Positions 10,392-21,124 of a DNA stretch of 64,000 nucleotides are shown in pieces. Every line of letters starts with the position of its first letter. Within the stretch, counting starts at the first letter, position 1. The notes beneath the pieces were generated by a model. That model worked only from the letters and a program-made list of their open reading frames with translations, was not told where the DNA came from and searched no databases. Source of the DNA: Dryomyza anilis. Taxonomy: Eukaryota > Arthropoda > Insecta > Diptera > Dryomyzidae. The position numbers and the translations under genes were made by a program. The DNA lies in the NCBI GenBank assembly GCA_951804985.1, contig OX638130.1, positions 40,252,751-40,316,750 on the forward strand, read 5' to 3'.

Positions 10392-11642
10392 TCAAAAAAA
10401 ATTTCTTCAAAATACTATTAAATTCTATTAAAAAGTATCAAAACTCTTTATTTAATTTTATTATTTTATTTACTTAAGTTTTATTTTATTTTCTTTAAGT
10501 GTTTTTGTTTTAATTTATAAGTTTATTTATCCAATTATTTTATTTATATTTTTATCTTTATTGTAAGTATTATTATATAATTATTATTATTTTTAATTTT
10601 ATTTTATCTTTTCATATACTATCTATTTTGAGTTTATGCTATTAATATTTTTAGTTTATTATATTTATTTTATTAAATTTATATATTTCTTATTTTTGAT
10701 CAAATTATTTTAGTTATATTAAATTAATTTTGATATATTACTATTTTCGCAATCTCAAGTTATTTTGTATTATTAGGTTATTGTAATTATATTTAAGTTA
10801 TTTTATATTATTAGGTTATTGTAATTATATTTAAGTTATTTTACGTTATATATTAATTATACTTAATTTTTCTTATTTTCTACAAATTGTTTTTAATATC
10901 TACCAATTATTTTTATTTTATTCTTTATTTATATATTATTGAAATTATGTAATTATTTTCCTACAAATTTTTTTATCACACAAAAATAAACTCACAAAAA
11001 AATGAACTTAAATGGGGCTTAATGACTGGACACACCTTAAGCTAATTTGACGACGACAGTGTATAATTAAATAAATTAACAAAATTTAATAAATAATAGA
11101 CAAAATAACAACTAACATTTATATTGCACTTGAAATTCAATTGAAAATTCTCAACAAAATTTAAATTTTTTTTATGCATGTGAGACATTACACAAATCGG
11201 AAGCATGGCAACCCTGGGTATTCTTAACCACATTCCGCCTTCCGCAAATGAGTCAACATTCAAGACAAATAACTCCAGGCTTCGTAGTTGTCTTACAACA
11301 AGACCCTAGGACATGGACGTTATTTGACATGCACACTGGACTGCAACATTGACAAGATACACGCTTGTTCACGGACATTTCCACACGTACACTTCGAAAA
11401 TTGATCTCACAAACAAAAAAATAGCAAACAAAATTAACAAGTTGACAAATCTTACGTTACTTTACTTTAAGAGACTGAATTTACTGAACTTTTACTTTAA
11501 TAACAAAACAAAACTAATTTTCTCGATCGTCTGTTCCCTTCCACATCCCCTTGGTTTGGTGCAATTAAAAATGAGGTTGAATTCTTCATTCAAGCCACCA
11601 AATCGCAAGGAGATGCGGAAAGAAACCCGATCGAGGCCTCTA
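10392..11642 (-). other. Leader (5' untranslated region) of element A
   Basis: About 1.25 kb of very AT-rich DNA between the primer site and the gag start. There is a short tandem repeat near 10,764-10,845 (AAGTTATTTTATATTATTAG type, two to three copies). No ORF with recognisable content was found. It would hold the packaging and dimerisation signals, none of which can be identified by eye. Confidence 0.5.
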
Positions 11643-11660
11643 TTTATAACTTGGGCGCCA
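11643..11660 (-). promoter_or_regulatory. Primer binding site of element A, tRNA-Lys type
   Basis: Reading the minus strand, three bases after the 5' LTR ends in CAACA comes TGGCGCCCAAG. This is complementary to the CCA-bearing 3' end of tRNA-Lys for the first ten or eleven bases, after which the match decays. It sets the orientation of the element as minus strand and agrees with the coding strand of gag-pol. Confidence 0.75.
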
Positions 11661-11663
11661 TAT

Positions 11664-14600
11664 TGTTGCAAACCCCCAGGTTATCGTCCCTGTCATGGCT
11701 TGCACCGGCTAGCGTGCGGTCTCAGGGAGGTTCTCAACCGCCATGACAAGACGAGGGGCGAACAATAATCTAATTTTCAGCTTCCGCCGAAAACTAGACA
11801 TATATAATTATACATATATACATAAAACATTTTATATATATACATATAATCACACAAAAAAAATACTAAAACATAAAAAAAATATTCTCAAAATACACTA
11901 CAATTGTCGTTGCCAAATTTCGCCATCTTGGTCATCGTCATTTCGTCCCTAATTTTGCAATTAGCACAACATATTTTATTTGCTAAACATAAAAAAATAT
12001 TAAATTTGCTTATGAAAATAGTCGGAATATTCACGGACTATTTCCGTAGTGGCAGTGTGTGTGCCCTTTAAAAGGTACGAATAGTGGTAGGTATCCGGGT
12101 ACCTTTTTTTTATATATAACCACCCGCCTACATCACTAACAAAAACAAAAATAAATGATGGCTGTCAGTCGAGTGCAACGTAAAGATAGTGAAGTGATGG
12201 TAAGTAAAGTGAAATAAACAAAACGCAACAAAAAGTGTTTATAGTGAAACAAAAATAATAAATTAGAACCAAAAGTGAACGAAAAACGAAGTGAATAAAC
12301 AAAAATTAAATTATCAAAAGTTAAAGTGATTCCACACAAACAAAATCAGTGCAAAAAAAAATATTGAAAGAAAAAAATGCGCATAATTGGTGGATATAAC
12401 TTTTACTTAACAAACAAAAAAAAAACAACTAAAAATGAAACAAATTGTGTGCATAAAAGAAAATAAATCGCTGTGTGAGAAAAAAAAACAATAGTTTATG
12501 TGATAGTGATGTTTGTTTATTTGGGTGTCCATCCGAGCACGATTCACACCAAAGAAAAATTATGTAAATTTAGTGTAAATTATTATAATTTAATATTAAC
12601 AATGTAGATTTATATTTATACATTTAGGCTAACAAAATATAGTTTTAATTATCATCTTATTCATTACCAAAATGCTTATATATATTATTCAATGATTTTT
12701 ATTTATTTATTTACAGTGTACAAACATCAAACAAATAAAGACCAAGATTGGATTCTTAACAACAACCGACTGCGACGTGGTGCCACGCAAAAGAAGCTTA
12801 AGTGAACTTAAGGTAAGTATTTTGAAATATCAAATTTTTATTATTTCAAAATTATTGAAAATACATATATTTTCGTAAATATATTTTTGGCCAGGTCCTA
12901 TCGGTTAGTTGAGGATTCTTTTCACCTAATGACGTTCGAATTCCCTACCTCAAAAGAGCTCTCTGGAGGGAATGGGATCTTGGACAAAGGTCTCTATCGA
13001 GGATATGATGGGATAGACGTGGTCAAGGTAATATATTAAATTTTTTTATTATTTTATTCTACTCCTTTCTTAATCTCTTTACAGGGTTTTTCTAAAATTT
13101 ACTTTAATACTGTTTTTTTTATATTTTTTTATCAACTTATAAATTTATTTCTTTTCAGGTTTTTCTTTTCTAATTTTATCTTAAATTTTATTTCTTTTCA
13201 GGTTTTAACAAACAACTTTCTTTTCTACTTTTAACTTATTTTAATTCTCTTCAAAATTTTAATACTAATATAATTTTTTTTTTCTTTTCAGGTTTCTTTT
13301 TTTCTTTTCAGATTTTTAACAAAAATTTTAAATTCCTTTTTCTTTTCAGGTTTCTTTTCAGATTTTTAACAAAAATTTTTCTTTTCAGGTTTCTTTTCTT
13401 ATTTTTTTATTTTCTTTGCAGACATTTGAATAATTTTCTTTTTAGGTATTTAACACATTTCTTTTCGTTTCAGGTGTTTTTATAATGGGTAAGTATGTTT
13501 TTTTTTTTTTATGAAAATTTTAACATTTTATTAAATTTTTATTTTCAGTTCTTTTTTTCTACGGTAGTTTTTTTTTATAGGTAGGTTGTTTTATTTATTT
13601 ATTCATAACCTTTTATTCCTTTATAAATTTTTTTTTTAAATTTTCATTTATTTTATTTATTAATTCGTTTTTTGTTTTATTTAAATTTTTCTTTGCAGGG
13701 TTTCTTAGGACGTTTTCCTGGTAGACAGTTTTTTGTTGGAATTTTGCTGGCATCCATACGAGTTTGGAGCGCAGTCGTTCCCGATGGAGTTTTTTGTGTT
13801 CGGGATATATATATTTTTGCAACAAAAAATTGACACTTAGCTGTGGTTTTCTGCTGTTGCCTCCAGCGACTCCCGTGACTCTCGGTGGTATCGACTGCGC
13901 GTTTTCCGGTAATTGACCTAATTTTAATTTAATTTTATTATTCACAATTTCTCACTATTCAAATTTTATTTTTTTTATAATTTCACAATTAACTATTTTC
14001 CACTTTATTTTATATTACCTTAATTTTCCTTTTTTCCCAATATCACTGCCTCCTAGTCCTTCCTTTGATACTAATCCTGAGTCCTTGTGAAAAAAAAAAT
14101 CACTTTAAATTTGCTAATATTTTTTTTTCATTTACTGAATTTTATTTAAAAAAAATAATTTTAATTTTTTTTCAGTTTTGACAACTGATCGCTGTAAAAA
14201 TTTCCGCAAAGTGATTTTATGCATTTCACTGCTGCATATGCGACGAAGAAACGGGCAAGGGAAACACTAACAAAATTGACATGGTGAGTATCTACAAAAG
14301 CTTTTTGTACATGTTGCATCTCGCTTTTCTTTATTAATTTGGCTGAGCTAATTTCATGTCACTCTAGCAACATATATTTTGAATCGTTCTTTTTCCACAT
14401 TTCTTTGCACCTAAAGATGGCTTTCGTTTTCATGATTTAAATTTTACGCGCAATTAATTGTAATTTTTCTTTTTCAGATTTGGTGTTTTGGATCAGGGTT
14501 TGCAGGTAAGTACTTTTTTTCACTACTATTTTTCTTTTTTTCTTTTCAGGTGCAGTTTTTTTTGGATTTAGGGTAAGTATCAGAGTATCATTTTACTTTA

Positions 14601-14787
14601 TTTTATTTATGTTTTCAAGTGTTCCTATTTTTTTTATTTTTCATTATCTTTTTTTTTTTTTTTTATCTTTTCAGAGCATTGATTTTAATTTTTTTTATTT
14701 TCAATAATTTATCTATTATCGTGAATTTATTTTTTTATGTTTGTTTAATATTTCGTCTTCTTTTTTCCTTTCAGGTCACACGCTACA
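11664..14787 (-). repeat. 5' LTR of element A (right copy)
   Basis: 3,124-bp copy of the left LTR, and the promoter-bearing LTR for gag-pol. Visible differences from the left copy include T/C at the sixth base, G/A near 11,753, C/T near 11,946, A/G near 14,112, A/T near 14,203, C/T near 14,360, C/A near 14,382, A/T near 14,684 and A/G near 14,775, plus length changes in T or A runs. The antisense splice-like blocks and the array are preserved. It is followed by AGTT (14,788-14,791). Confidence 0.93.
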
Positions 14788-14994
14788 AGTTCAGAGGTGC
14801 CGCTATGTGGGTATTATACCGATTTGTTTACTCTAAAAAGTTTCCTTTGTGATATATGTATACGATGCTTAATAGATAACTTTAATAAGAACCTTTTAGT
14901 TCCCTGAAAACGATAGTCGCAAAGATAACATTTCGTATTTTGTTCTAGTTGGGAATACATATCAAATAAATACCCACTGCTGCGTTCGTTCGTA

Positions 14995-16316
14995 CCCAAG
15001 TAACCATTAGCTGGATGAAAAGACTCGATACAGCTAGCTGTAGTGTAGCAGTTTTTGTTAAAATTACAACTATTATAAAAATAGCTATATAATAAGTTTT
15101 TAAATACCTCATACTGCTATAATAAAGCTTATTTACATCTATTGAACAGATAGCTGCAATTGCTCATAATAAAGCATTTTCTAAACCGATATTCAAAAAG
15201 CTGTTATATCATATTAAACCTACTGTCTACAAACTCTTATCCAGCAAGCACAACTACAGCGTAATAGCAGCTAGCTTATAGACCTGTTAACATGCTAATA
15301 TAGAGCTACAAGGCGAAAATGTCAAAAAACATTATGTCAATGTGTTTGACATAATATAAATTTATTTTCATAATTTTGAGAAAATAAGAAACATTTTCAA
15401 CCTTCACGAAAAGAATGATTGTAATCCAGTAAGGGTGGGTGTGTTTTAAGTAGTGTTGTGTGGACGCCTATGCCATAATTGTGAAGTTATGAATTGTGTG
15501 CTGAAGCCTTGCGTTCAAGTAGTTGCTAGTGGTCAGATGAAGATGGCCTGTGGGGGCCATGCCACAAGACTTGGAAACTGTTGATCCATCAGGAATCACT
15601 TTTCGATAGCATTATTAACTATCATAATAGTTCCCTTGTATCGTTTAAATAATGACATACATTTTTAAACATTATCTGTTTGACGTTTCATATATTTTTA
15701 TGCAAACTTCCACAATACACGAAACGAAAACTAAAAAAAAACGAAACTATATTTTATTTTCCCTGAAATAAAATATATGATGTGTGTCTAAGTAGCACCT
15801 TCAATTTCATGAAATGAAAAAGACCCATGTTCAATTCCGCAAAATGGTAAAATTAGAAATGATTTTTAAATAAATAAAATACAAATAATAGTAATACGGT
15901 TGCATATTTATTGTTGAAGTTGCATATTTGTCCTCAAAAGAAAAAAAAATACTTTTTTTAATAAAAAAAACTAATAAAAAAAAAATTGGCAGCGCTGAGA
16001 TTTGAACCGGCACACAAAAGTTAGGAGTCAGACACTCTACCAAATTTTATTATTTAAAGAAATTTGCTTAATTAAATAGCATTAGCTGTCATATAGCTGG
16101 ATAATAAGCAGGATAAAGTCTTATTGAGCTTTTCAACAGCCAAATAATACAGCAAATGGATACTTCGTTAGCTGTTTAATTACGCCAAAAAGATTGCATA
16201 AGGGTTTGAATTAGGTTTGAGAATTTCTTGTACAGCATTATCGGCTTTATAACAAATTGGACAAGCAATTTCACAACCCTTAACCATCCATATTAAACAG
16301 CTAATTGTTACTTGGG
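14995..16316. mobile_element. 1.3-kb terminal-inverted-repeat element, nonautonomous (MITE-like)
   Basis: The ends are 19-bp inverted repeats with one mismatch: CCCAAGTAACCATTAGCTG at 14,995 and its reverse complement ending at 16,316. Both ends are flanked by TA, which fits a Tc1/mariner-type TA duplication, although the surrounding GTAC palindrome also allows a 4-bp reading. The interior is AT-rich and studded with AGCTA/TAGCT motifs (15,030-15,300 and 16,085-16,180), with no transposase ORF. It carries a tRNA-like stretch at 15,986-16,043. Confidence 0.8.
15986..16043 (-). other. tRNA-like relic (Arg-CCT type) or SINE head
   Basis: On the minus strand the stretch starts TGGTAGAGTGTCTGACTCC, like a D-arm/A-box followed by an anticodon loop CTCCTAA. 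It goes on to GGTTCAAATCTC, a B-box-like T-loop, with spacing close to that of a tRNA. The acceptor stem is missing on the 5' side and the T-stem pairs poorly, so it is not a working tRNA. It is followed by T/A-rich runs, as SINEs often are. Confidence 0.4.
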
Positions 16317-16318
16317 TA

Positions 16319-16894
16319 CTTACGACGTCTTTACGATCAAAACTTTAGACATCCTTGACAAAAGTGTGCCACACTGGTTCAGATTTACGAACTAAATAGG
16401 TGCTGTAACGGACTTAAAGCTACATAGACATCTCACCTATTTTTCTGAAGTATGCCTGAGAAAAATCACGTACAAAACAGGGAGAACAAATCAGAAACGA
16501 GGTGAAGCAAAGCTGATGCCACATTTTGGTCAGACTTTTAGATCAGACATTCAAAGCAATGTCAAACGTAAACTGAGACCCAAAGGAAATTGATGACAAA
16601 TAAAACAAATGCATTTTTAATGTTTTTTTTTGTTTATTACAGTGTTTTTTTAATGTTTAGTACAAATGTTTTCCCAATAAGCAATGAGTTTAAGGTTCGA
16701 TAAATTTGTAGAATTTTCTTTTACAACCAGTGTGGATGTAATGTCATGATCAAGCCGAAGAAATGAATGTTATTCCAACGTTGGTTTTCGAAGTTAATAA
16801 AACTTGACACGAAATTCACTACACAAAATTACTCAGTGGCAACCCAGTGACGAGATAAATTATATGTCAACAAGAAAATTTTCATTTTTTTTTC
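16319..16894 (+). other. Unrecognised stretch with a degenerate open frame
   Basis: From about 16,323 to 16,590 one plus-strand frame is broken by only one stop codon (TAA near 16,392) and has coding-like composition (for example DILDKSVPHWF and TYFSEVCLRKI). I do not recognise the product. It could be a relic of a host or transposon exon. The rest (16,595-16,894) shows nothing clear. Confidence 0.25.
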
Positions 16895-17292
16895 AGCACT
16901 TCATATGCGCCACTGCATTCGCACAATCAGTGAGATCATTGTTTTTCGCTTGAACCAGCAAACAGACAAATCAATTGATATATAAGTGCAGGTCCAAACA
17001 CGAAAGTCATCCCGAGAATTCTACTGCACGGAAAATGCTTGATGAGCTGATATACAATGTAAGTGGCCAAGGTTTACGAATACGTTTATGAAATAATAAT
17101 ATATTTTCATTCATACGCAGACAGCATTGATATTTTACGAGAACCTGGCAAAGTTATACATCGCAGTGGCGCAATTGGATTCACTGGTTTGATCTTCGCG
17201 GCACATCGTTGATCTTACAAGAAGTTCCTGTACACTGCCACCGGTACAGGTGCTTTTGCAGCTGTAGAACATACTTTAATTCCTTTTAATAT
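16895..17292 (+). pseudogene. Two-exon relic resembling MICOS subunit MIC26/27 (apolipoprotein O family)
   Basis: Exon-like blocks flank a 62-base intron with GT at 17,059 and AG at 17,120. After the intron the frame gives SIDILREPGKVIHRSGAI, GFTGLIFAAHR, a TGA, then SYKKFLYTATGTGAFAA. Before it comes VQVQTRKSSREFY, followed by two stops. The pattern (a helix ending in a LREP-like turn, then a small-residue glycine-rich membrane segment, an aromatic-basic turn, then a second small-residue membrane segment) resembles the APOO/APOOL domain of the MICOS inner-membrane complex. Keeping an intron argues against a retrocopy. At least three in-frame stops make it nonfunctional. The similarity is judged from memory of the family. 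Confidence 0.5.
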
Positions 17293-17802
17293 ATAGTATT
17301 ATAACTTATATGCGTTTTCTTTTATTTCATATTTAAACCTTTAATTAGGGAAATATATGCGCTTGAATTCGATTGTAATTTGAAGGTCGAATCACATTTT
17401 ATTTATAGCTTACAATTAAGTTAAACCACGAATGTATATTTAATGTCGGAATTCAAGTTTAGGTAAAAGCTAGATTCAATTGGATAAAAAGCTACCAGTT
17501 TTGCTGGAGAACGCTATGGTTTTCAAGCTTACAATTACAAAAAGTTGAACGCTTTTCTCCAGTGAAAGCTTCGATATCCATGTTCAATTTACATTCGAAA
17601 ATCTTTTAATATCCAGGTTTTTGGTTTATTGGGATCCTATTATTTTTTATTAATAATTAATATTTTTTTTTTTAATAAAAGAAATATTTATAATAAATTA
17701 TGACATTTATTTCTTAAATTATGAAGTAATCCGTTGTCGAAGGATTTCATTCACGCCGTAGTTGAAAACATAGTTATAAATAACTACGTTTTGCTCTCGG
17801 TG
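17293..17802. other. Noncoding AT-rich stretch
   Basis: No gene seen. Around 17,505-17,565 there is an imperfect inverted repeat built on CTGGAGAACGCT and its reverse, possibly the rest of a small foldback element. Confidence 0.3.
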
Positions 17803-17822
17803 TGTATATATATGTATATATA

Positions 17823-17895
<73 letters not shown>

Positions 17896-17896
17896 G
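17803..17896. repeat. (TA)n microsatellite
   Basis: Almost pure TA dinucleotide repeat of roughly 90 bases with a few interruptions at the left end (GTATATATATG). The 72-codon open frame that runs across it is an artefact of the repeat. Confidence 0.95.
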
Positions 17897-18649
17897 TCAA
17901 ATTCTTGAGCTTAAATTTAATTACGGCTTTTTTGACAGTTTCCTTATTAAAATAAATGTTCAAAAGCAGAAAATTAAAATAAACTCTAGTTTAGAAATGA
18001 GTATAGTTACGCGCCATTGAAAATATAACTAAAACCTAAGTTTTAACATTTTTTTAGTGTGCTTTGCATGGCATTAAATCTTATTGTTTTTATTATAATT
18101 TTTCATTCTGGAAAAACATATTGTCGCTTGCTGTCTTGATGGACGCAATGCTGCACTCCCCCATTCAGTTGCAATTGTTTAGACTGTTTATAAATTAAAT
18201 AATTATATATTTTTAAATTTAAATAAATTTAAAAATGTATTAAATATTTTTTGGATTTCTCTCGTATAATCTCTGTCGTAGCAATGCCTAACTGATCCCA
18301 TTGTATTGGAAGTTATAATCTATAAAAGGTAACAATTAATGAAAATAATAAACATTTATTTCGCAAACAAACTTGAACAGTTGGTAACAGTGTAGCCGCC
18401 AAGAATATGGCATATATTTTATCAATTTTCGACAGACGATCCAAATCAAATTTTCGAGTTTTTATCCAAATACTTTGCAAACGTGTAAGAAAATTGACAT
18501 CGCTATAACTCAAATATTATCTCAGGACATAACTACTTCTATATATATTTTTAAATTTATACATGTTAACTTTAAAATGCAACCTTTTTTATTAGTGTCA
18601 ATTAAAGGTTTACTTAATGGTCGACTATAGTCCACAAACTAAAAACAAT
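17897..18649. other. Noncoding stretch, nothing recognised
   Basis: AT-rich DNA without a supported gene, inverted repeat or LTR. Short open frames on either strand have no recognisable content. Confidence 0.3.
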
Positions 18650-19182
18650 CCGTGCAACTAATTAGAAACGAATTAACTTTTTCCATTAAACGAATTTTAT
18701 ATCCATAAAATCACTAAGGGCCCTATCATGACTGGCGAAGCGAACGAACGAATAAAGATTCACAGCTTCCATTCGCCAGACGAATGAAGTTCAAGCAAAT
18801 GATATTTACGTTCGCTTTAGTTTACTTTTTTCTGGTGAATGGAATGGAAGCTGTAAAACGTTAGCTTCGCGAACTACATTCGCTTCGTCAGTCATGATAG
18901 GGCGATCAATATTTGATAAAAAATAGATTGAAACCTTATTTTGAAATCAGCAAAAATTCACAACCTATTCTGGCTAATCTTTATTTTTAAATGCTTCCAC
19001 AAATTTTATATAATTTAGTAGGAAATTTTGCTGATCTTGACGAAATGGCAAAATTTTCTAAAATAAGTTAGCAATAAATGAGTCATTGAAAATAATGATT
19101 TGTCATCAAATATTTAGTGATTTTGTAGAAATTAAATATGTTTAATACAAAAAGTTAATTCGTTTCTAATTTGGTGCACGGG
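18650..19182. mobile_element. Inverted-repeat (MITE-like) element interrupted by a second one
   Basis: Left arm 18,650-18,717 and right arm 19,114-19,182 are imperfect inverted repeats of nearly 70 bases. Both contain AGAAACGAATTAACTTTTT and end in AAAATCACTAA. The pairing continues with ATATTTGAT on the far side of the hairpin element at 18,720-18,903, so the arm was originally longer and was split by that insertion. Without the insertion the element is about 350 bp. No ORF. Confidence 0.75.
18720..18903. mobile_element. 184-bp hairpin MITE nested in another element
   Basis: Terminal inverted repeats GCCCTATCATGACTG at 18,720 and the reverse at 18,903. The interior is also self-complementary (ACAGCTTCCATTC near 18,760 against GAATGGAAGCTGT near 18,843), so nearly the whole unit folds into one long hairpin. 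No coding content and no clear target-site duplication. It sits inside the left arm of a larger inverted-repeat element. Confidence 0.8.
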
Positions 19183-19257
19183 TTATTTGAAATATGGTGA
19201 AAATGGCTATAATTCTGATTTTTATTTAACTAATTAAAAATTTAAATTACCTAGTTG

Positions 19258-19632
19258 TTAATCTTGCGCTGCTTTTTTCGTAAATTCATTTAGGTCTGGA
19301 TGGATACTGAGTTCCGAGAAGAGTTGTCTTTGTGATGGGTTAATTGTCTGCAAGAGGAAAGGCATTTTAAGAATGAAATTTATTACTTATAAATTGATAA
19401 GTACCTGGACAAATTGCCATAGAGTTGATTATAGATCAACGGAATAGTGCAACATCTTGCGAATGAGTCTTGCGAATGAGAATTTTATATCAATTCACCC
19501 GGTACTTCTGGTCACGTCGATAGATGTACTTTACCTGTTCCTTAATGGGATTTTGGGCGCGTTGTACTGCTCGCACAGCCTGTTGAACGAGATGTTCTTA
19601 GCCTTGTAGACCTGCTTACAGCGTAACATATT
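19258..19632 (-). pseudogene. Two-exon gene relic, product unknown
   Basis: On the minus strand a coding-like block (19,632 to 19,535; residues include KQVYKAKNISF, then QAVRAVQRAQNPIKEQ after a one-base shift) ends at a GT donor at 19,534. A pyrimidine-rich stretch ending CTTGCAG precedes a second block (19,347 to 19,258) that reads TINPSQRQLFSELSIHPDLN and FTKKAAQD to a TAA. The two blocks join in phase across a 187-base intron. The composition looks like a small conserved protein, but I do not recognise it. The one-base shift in the first block suggests decay. Confidence 0.4.
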
Positions 19633-19690
19633 TCAATGGTTTGCAAGCAAATAATAATAAATACCATTTCTTATTCCTCAAAAACACTAA

Positions 19691-19834
19691 ATGACTAACA
19701 AGACTCGCAAAGTCACCGATCCATTCCGCGGAATATCGTATGTACATTTGCCTTTGGGATCGCGCGTAGTCATTCTCAGCAATACCCTCGATATACCCTT
19801 AATGGCGATACAGGTGCCGGTCTCAGTGCGTTAA
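19691..19834 (+). CDS. Short unrecognised ORF (47 codons)
   Basis: ATG to TAA, 47 residues, including DPFRGISYVHLPLGSRVVI. Its composition is less AT-driven than the surroundings, so it may be a gene fragment, but no family is recognised and there is no supporting context. Confidence 0.2.
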   Translation: MTNKTRKVTDPFRGISYVHLPLGSRVVILSNTLDIPLMAIQVPVSVR

Positions 19835-20001
19835 TAATTGACAAACAAACCTATGATTCTTCGCCACTCAAAGCATTCACACGTGCGTGTCTAGTTGTCC
19901 TGCAGCTCATAAGTAGGTAGGTTTTGCATACAAACATTTTCCAAAGCATTTTCCGTAGCTATCGGCACTAGGGATTTCATCCAGAAACGATTATCTGGAA
20001 A

Positions 20002-20177
20002 GTGCAGATAGCAATTGTCATGCAACAAACCTTTGCGCCACGAACTATATTCATCAAAATGTCAGCATATGTAGACAAAAATGTATATGGTGCAGATAGC
20101 AATTGTCCTGCAACAAACCTTTGCGCCACGAACTATATTCATCAAATTGTCAGCATCTGTAGACAAAAATGTATATG
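20002..20177. repeat. 88-bp tandem duplication
   Basis: Copies 20,002-20,089 and 20,090-20,177 differ at about four positions and begin GTGCAGATAGCAATTGTC. The second copy ends in ATGTATATGG, directly against the start of the foldback element. Confidence 0.92.
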
Positions 20178-21124
20178 GGCCATCTCTTCAGAAACTTCGT
20201 TGATGGTTCGTTTTAAAGGTAATAGAACAGGCTTTAAGAAAAAATTAAGTTTTAAATTCTAAACTTTAACATGTGGCCCGTGGTCATAATCTTTGCATTT
20301 CAAAATTGATGTCCTTAAAAAGGACCCTTTTAAAATTTCTGAAAAAAATCGTGTAATTTGGTTGATTTAATATAAATGTTGATGCCAAAATTCAAGATGG
20401 TATTCTGATCATCGCATCATATTTTAAAAATTAATTTTCTAAATGTTTACACATTTTTTGTATTGAAAAATAAAATATTTTTTTCAAAAGTAAAATTTAT
20501 AATAATTTTTTAATGTGTTTGTAACTCTGATTTCGAAAATGGCGTCAGTTTTATCAAACTGTCCTTAGTTTTTGAGATGTATACCATTTTTCGAAAAATG
20601 TAAAAAATATACCCCAAAATCAATATCTCAAAAACTAGAGTAAATATGATAAAACTGATACCATTTTGGAAATCAGGGTTAGAAATACATTCATGAATTA
20701 TTGCAACTTTTACTGTCGAAAAAAAAAAATTGTTTTTCAATCCAAAAAATAAATAAAATATTAGAAAATTATTTTGCAATCAAAATACCATCTTGAAATT
20801 TGGCATGAACATTTGTATTAAATCAACCAAAATATGTGATATTTTTCAGAATTTTAAAAAGGGTCCTTTTTAAGGACATCAATTTTGAAGAGCTAAGATA
20901 ATGACGACGGGCCACATGTTCAAGTTTAAAAGTAACAACGAGCCATCAATGAAGTTTCTAGCATATCTACTTTAAGAGATATTGAAATATCAATAACCGT
21001 ACAAAAGTGATTTTTGGCCAATTTATATCCTTTATCAGCTGCCCAAATTTCATTGAAATCGAAAAGGTAAAATCTCAAAATTTCCTTTTTTTGGTCGATT
21101 TGGTGTGGAACGGCCCATATACAT
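20169..21124. mobile_element. Foldback element with long inverted arms
   Basis: The core is 20,190-20,959, where two arms of about 385 bases are reverse complements with small gaps. For example, GAAACTTCGTTGATGG at 20,191 pairs with CCATCAATGAAGTTTC ending at 20,958, ACATGTGGCCCG with CGGGCCACATGT, and ATTGATGTCC with GGACATCAAT. The centre near 20,590 holds ATCTCAAAAACTA/TAGTTTTTGAGAT. Farther out, ATGTATATGGGCC (20,169) and GGCCCATATACAT (21,112) are also inverted, suggesting element ends of TGGGCC/GGCCCA with TATA beside each. The segment 20,960-21,111 is unpaired. No transposase. Confidence 0.75.

Larger units (their letters stand above)
936..14787 (-). mobile_element. Element A: 13.9-kb Ty3/gypsy LTR retrotransposon with 3.1-kb LTRs
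   Basis: A complete LTR retrotransposon on the minus strand. Two nearly identical direct repeats (936-4,051 and 11,664-14,787) begin TGTTG and end CTACA on the plus strand. The insertion is bounded by AGTT at 932-935 and 14,788-14,791, a 4-bp duplication as expected for Ty3/gypsy. On the minus strand the order is 5' LTR, tRNA-Lys-type primer site, a roughly 1.3-kb leader, gag with zinc knuckle, then pol in the order protease, reverse transcriptase, RNase H, integrase, then 3' LTR. No env is seen. The tRNA-Lys primer site and the integrase C-terminus recall the Osvaldo/Ulysses type of dipteran elements, and Ulysses is also known for long LTRs; that assignment is from family knowledge, not alignment. 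The LTRs differ at only about ten substitutions plus homopolymer indels, so the insertion is young, yet gag and pol carry several breaks. Confidence 0.93.

Noticed and set aside
15986..16043. Functional tRNA gene
   Set aside because: The acceptor stem is missing on one side and the T-stem is mispaired.
17802..18020. 72-codon ORF across the TA repeat
   Set aside because: Its first half is only alternating Tyr/Ile from the microsatellite.
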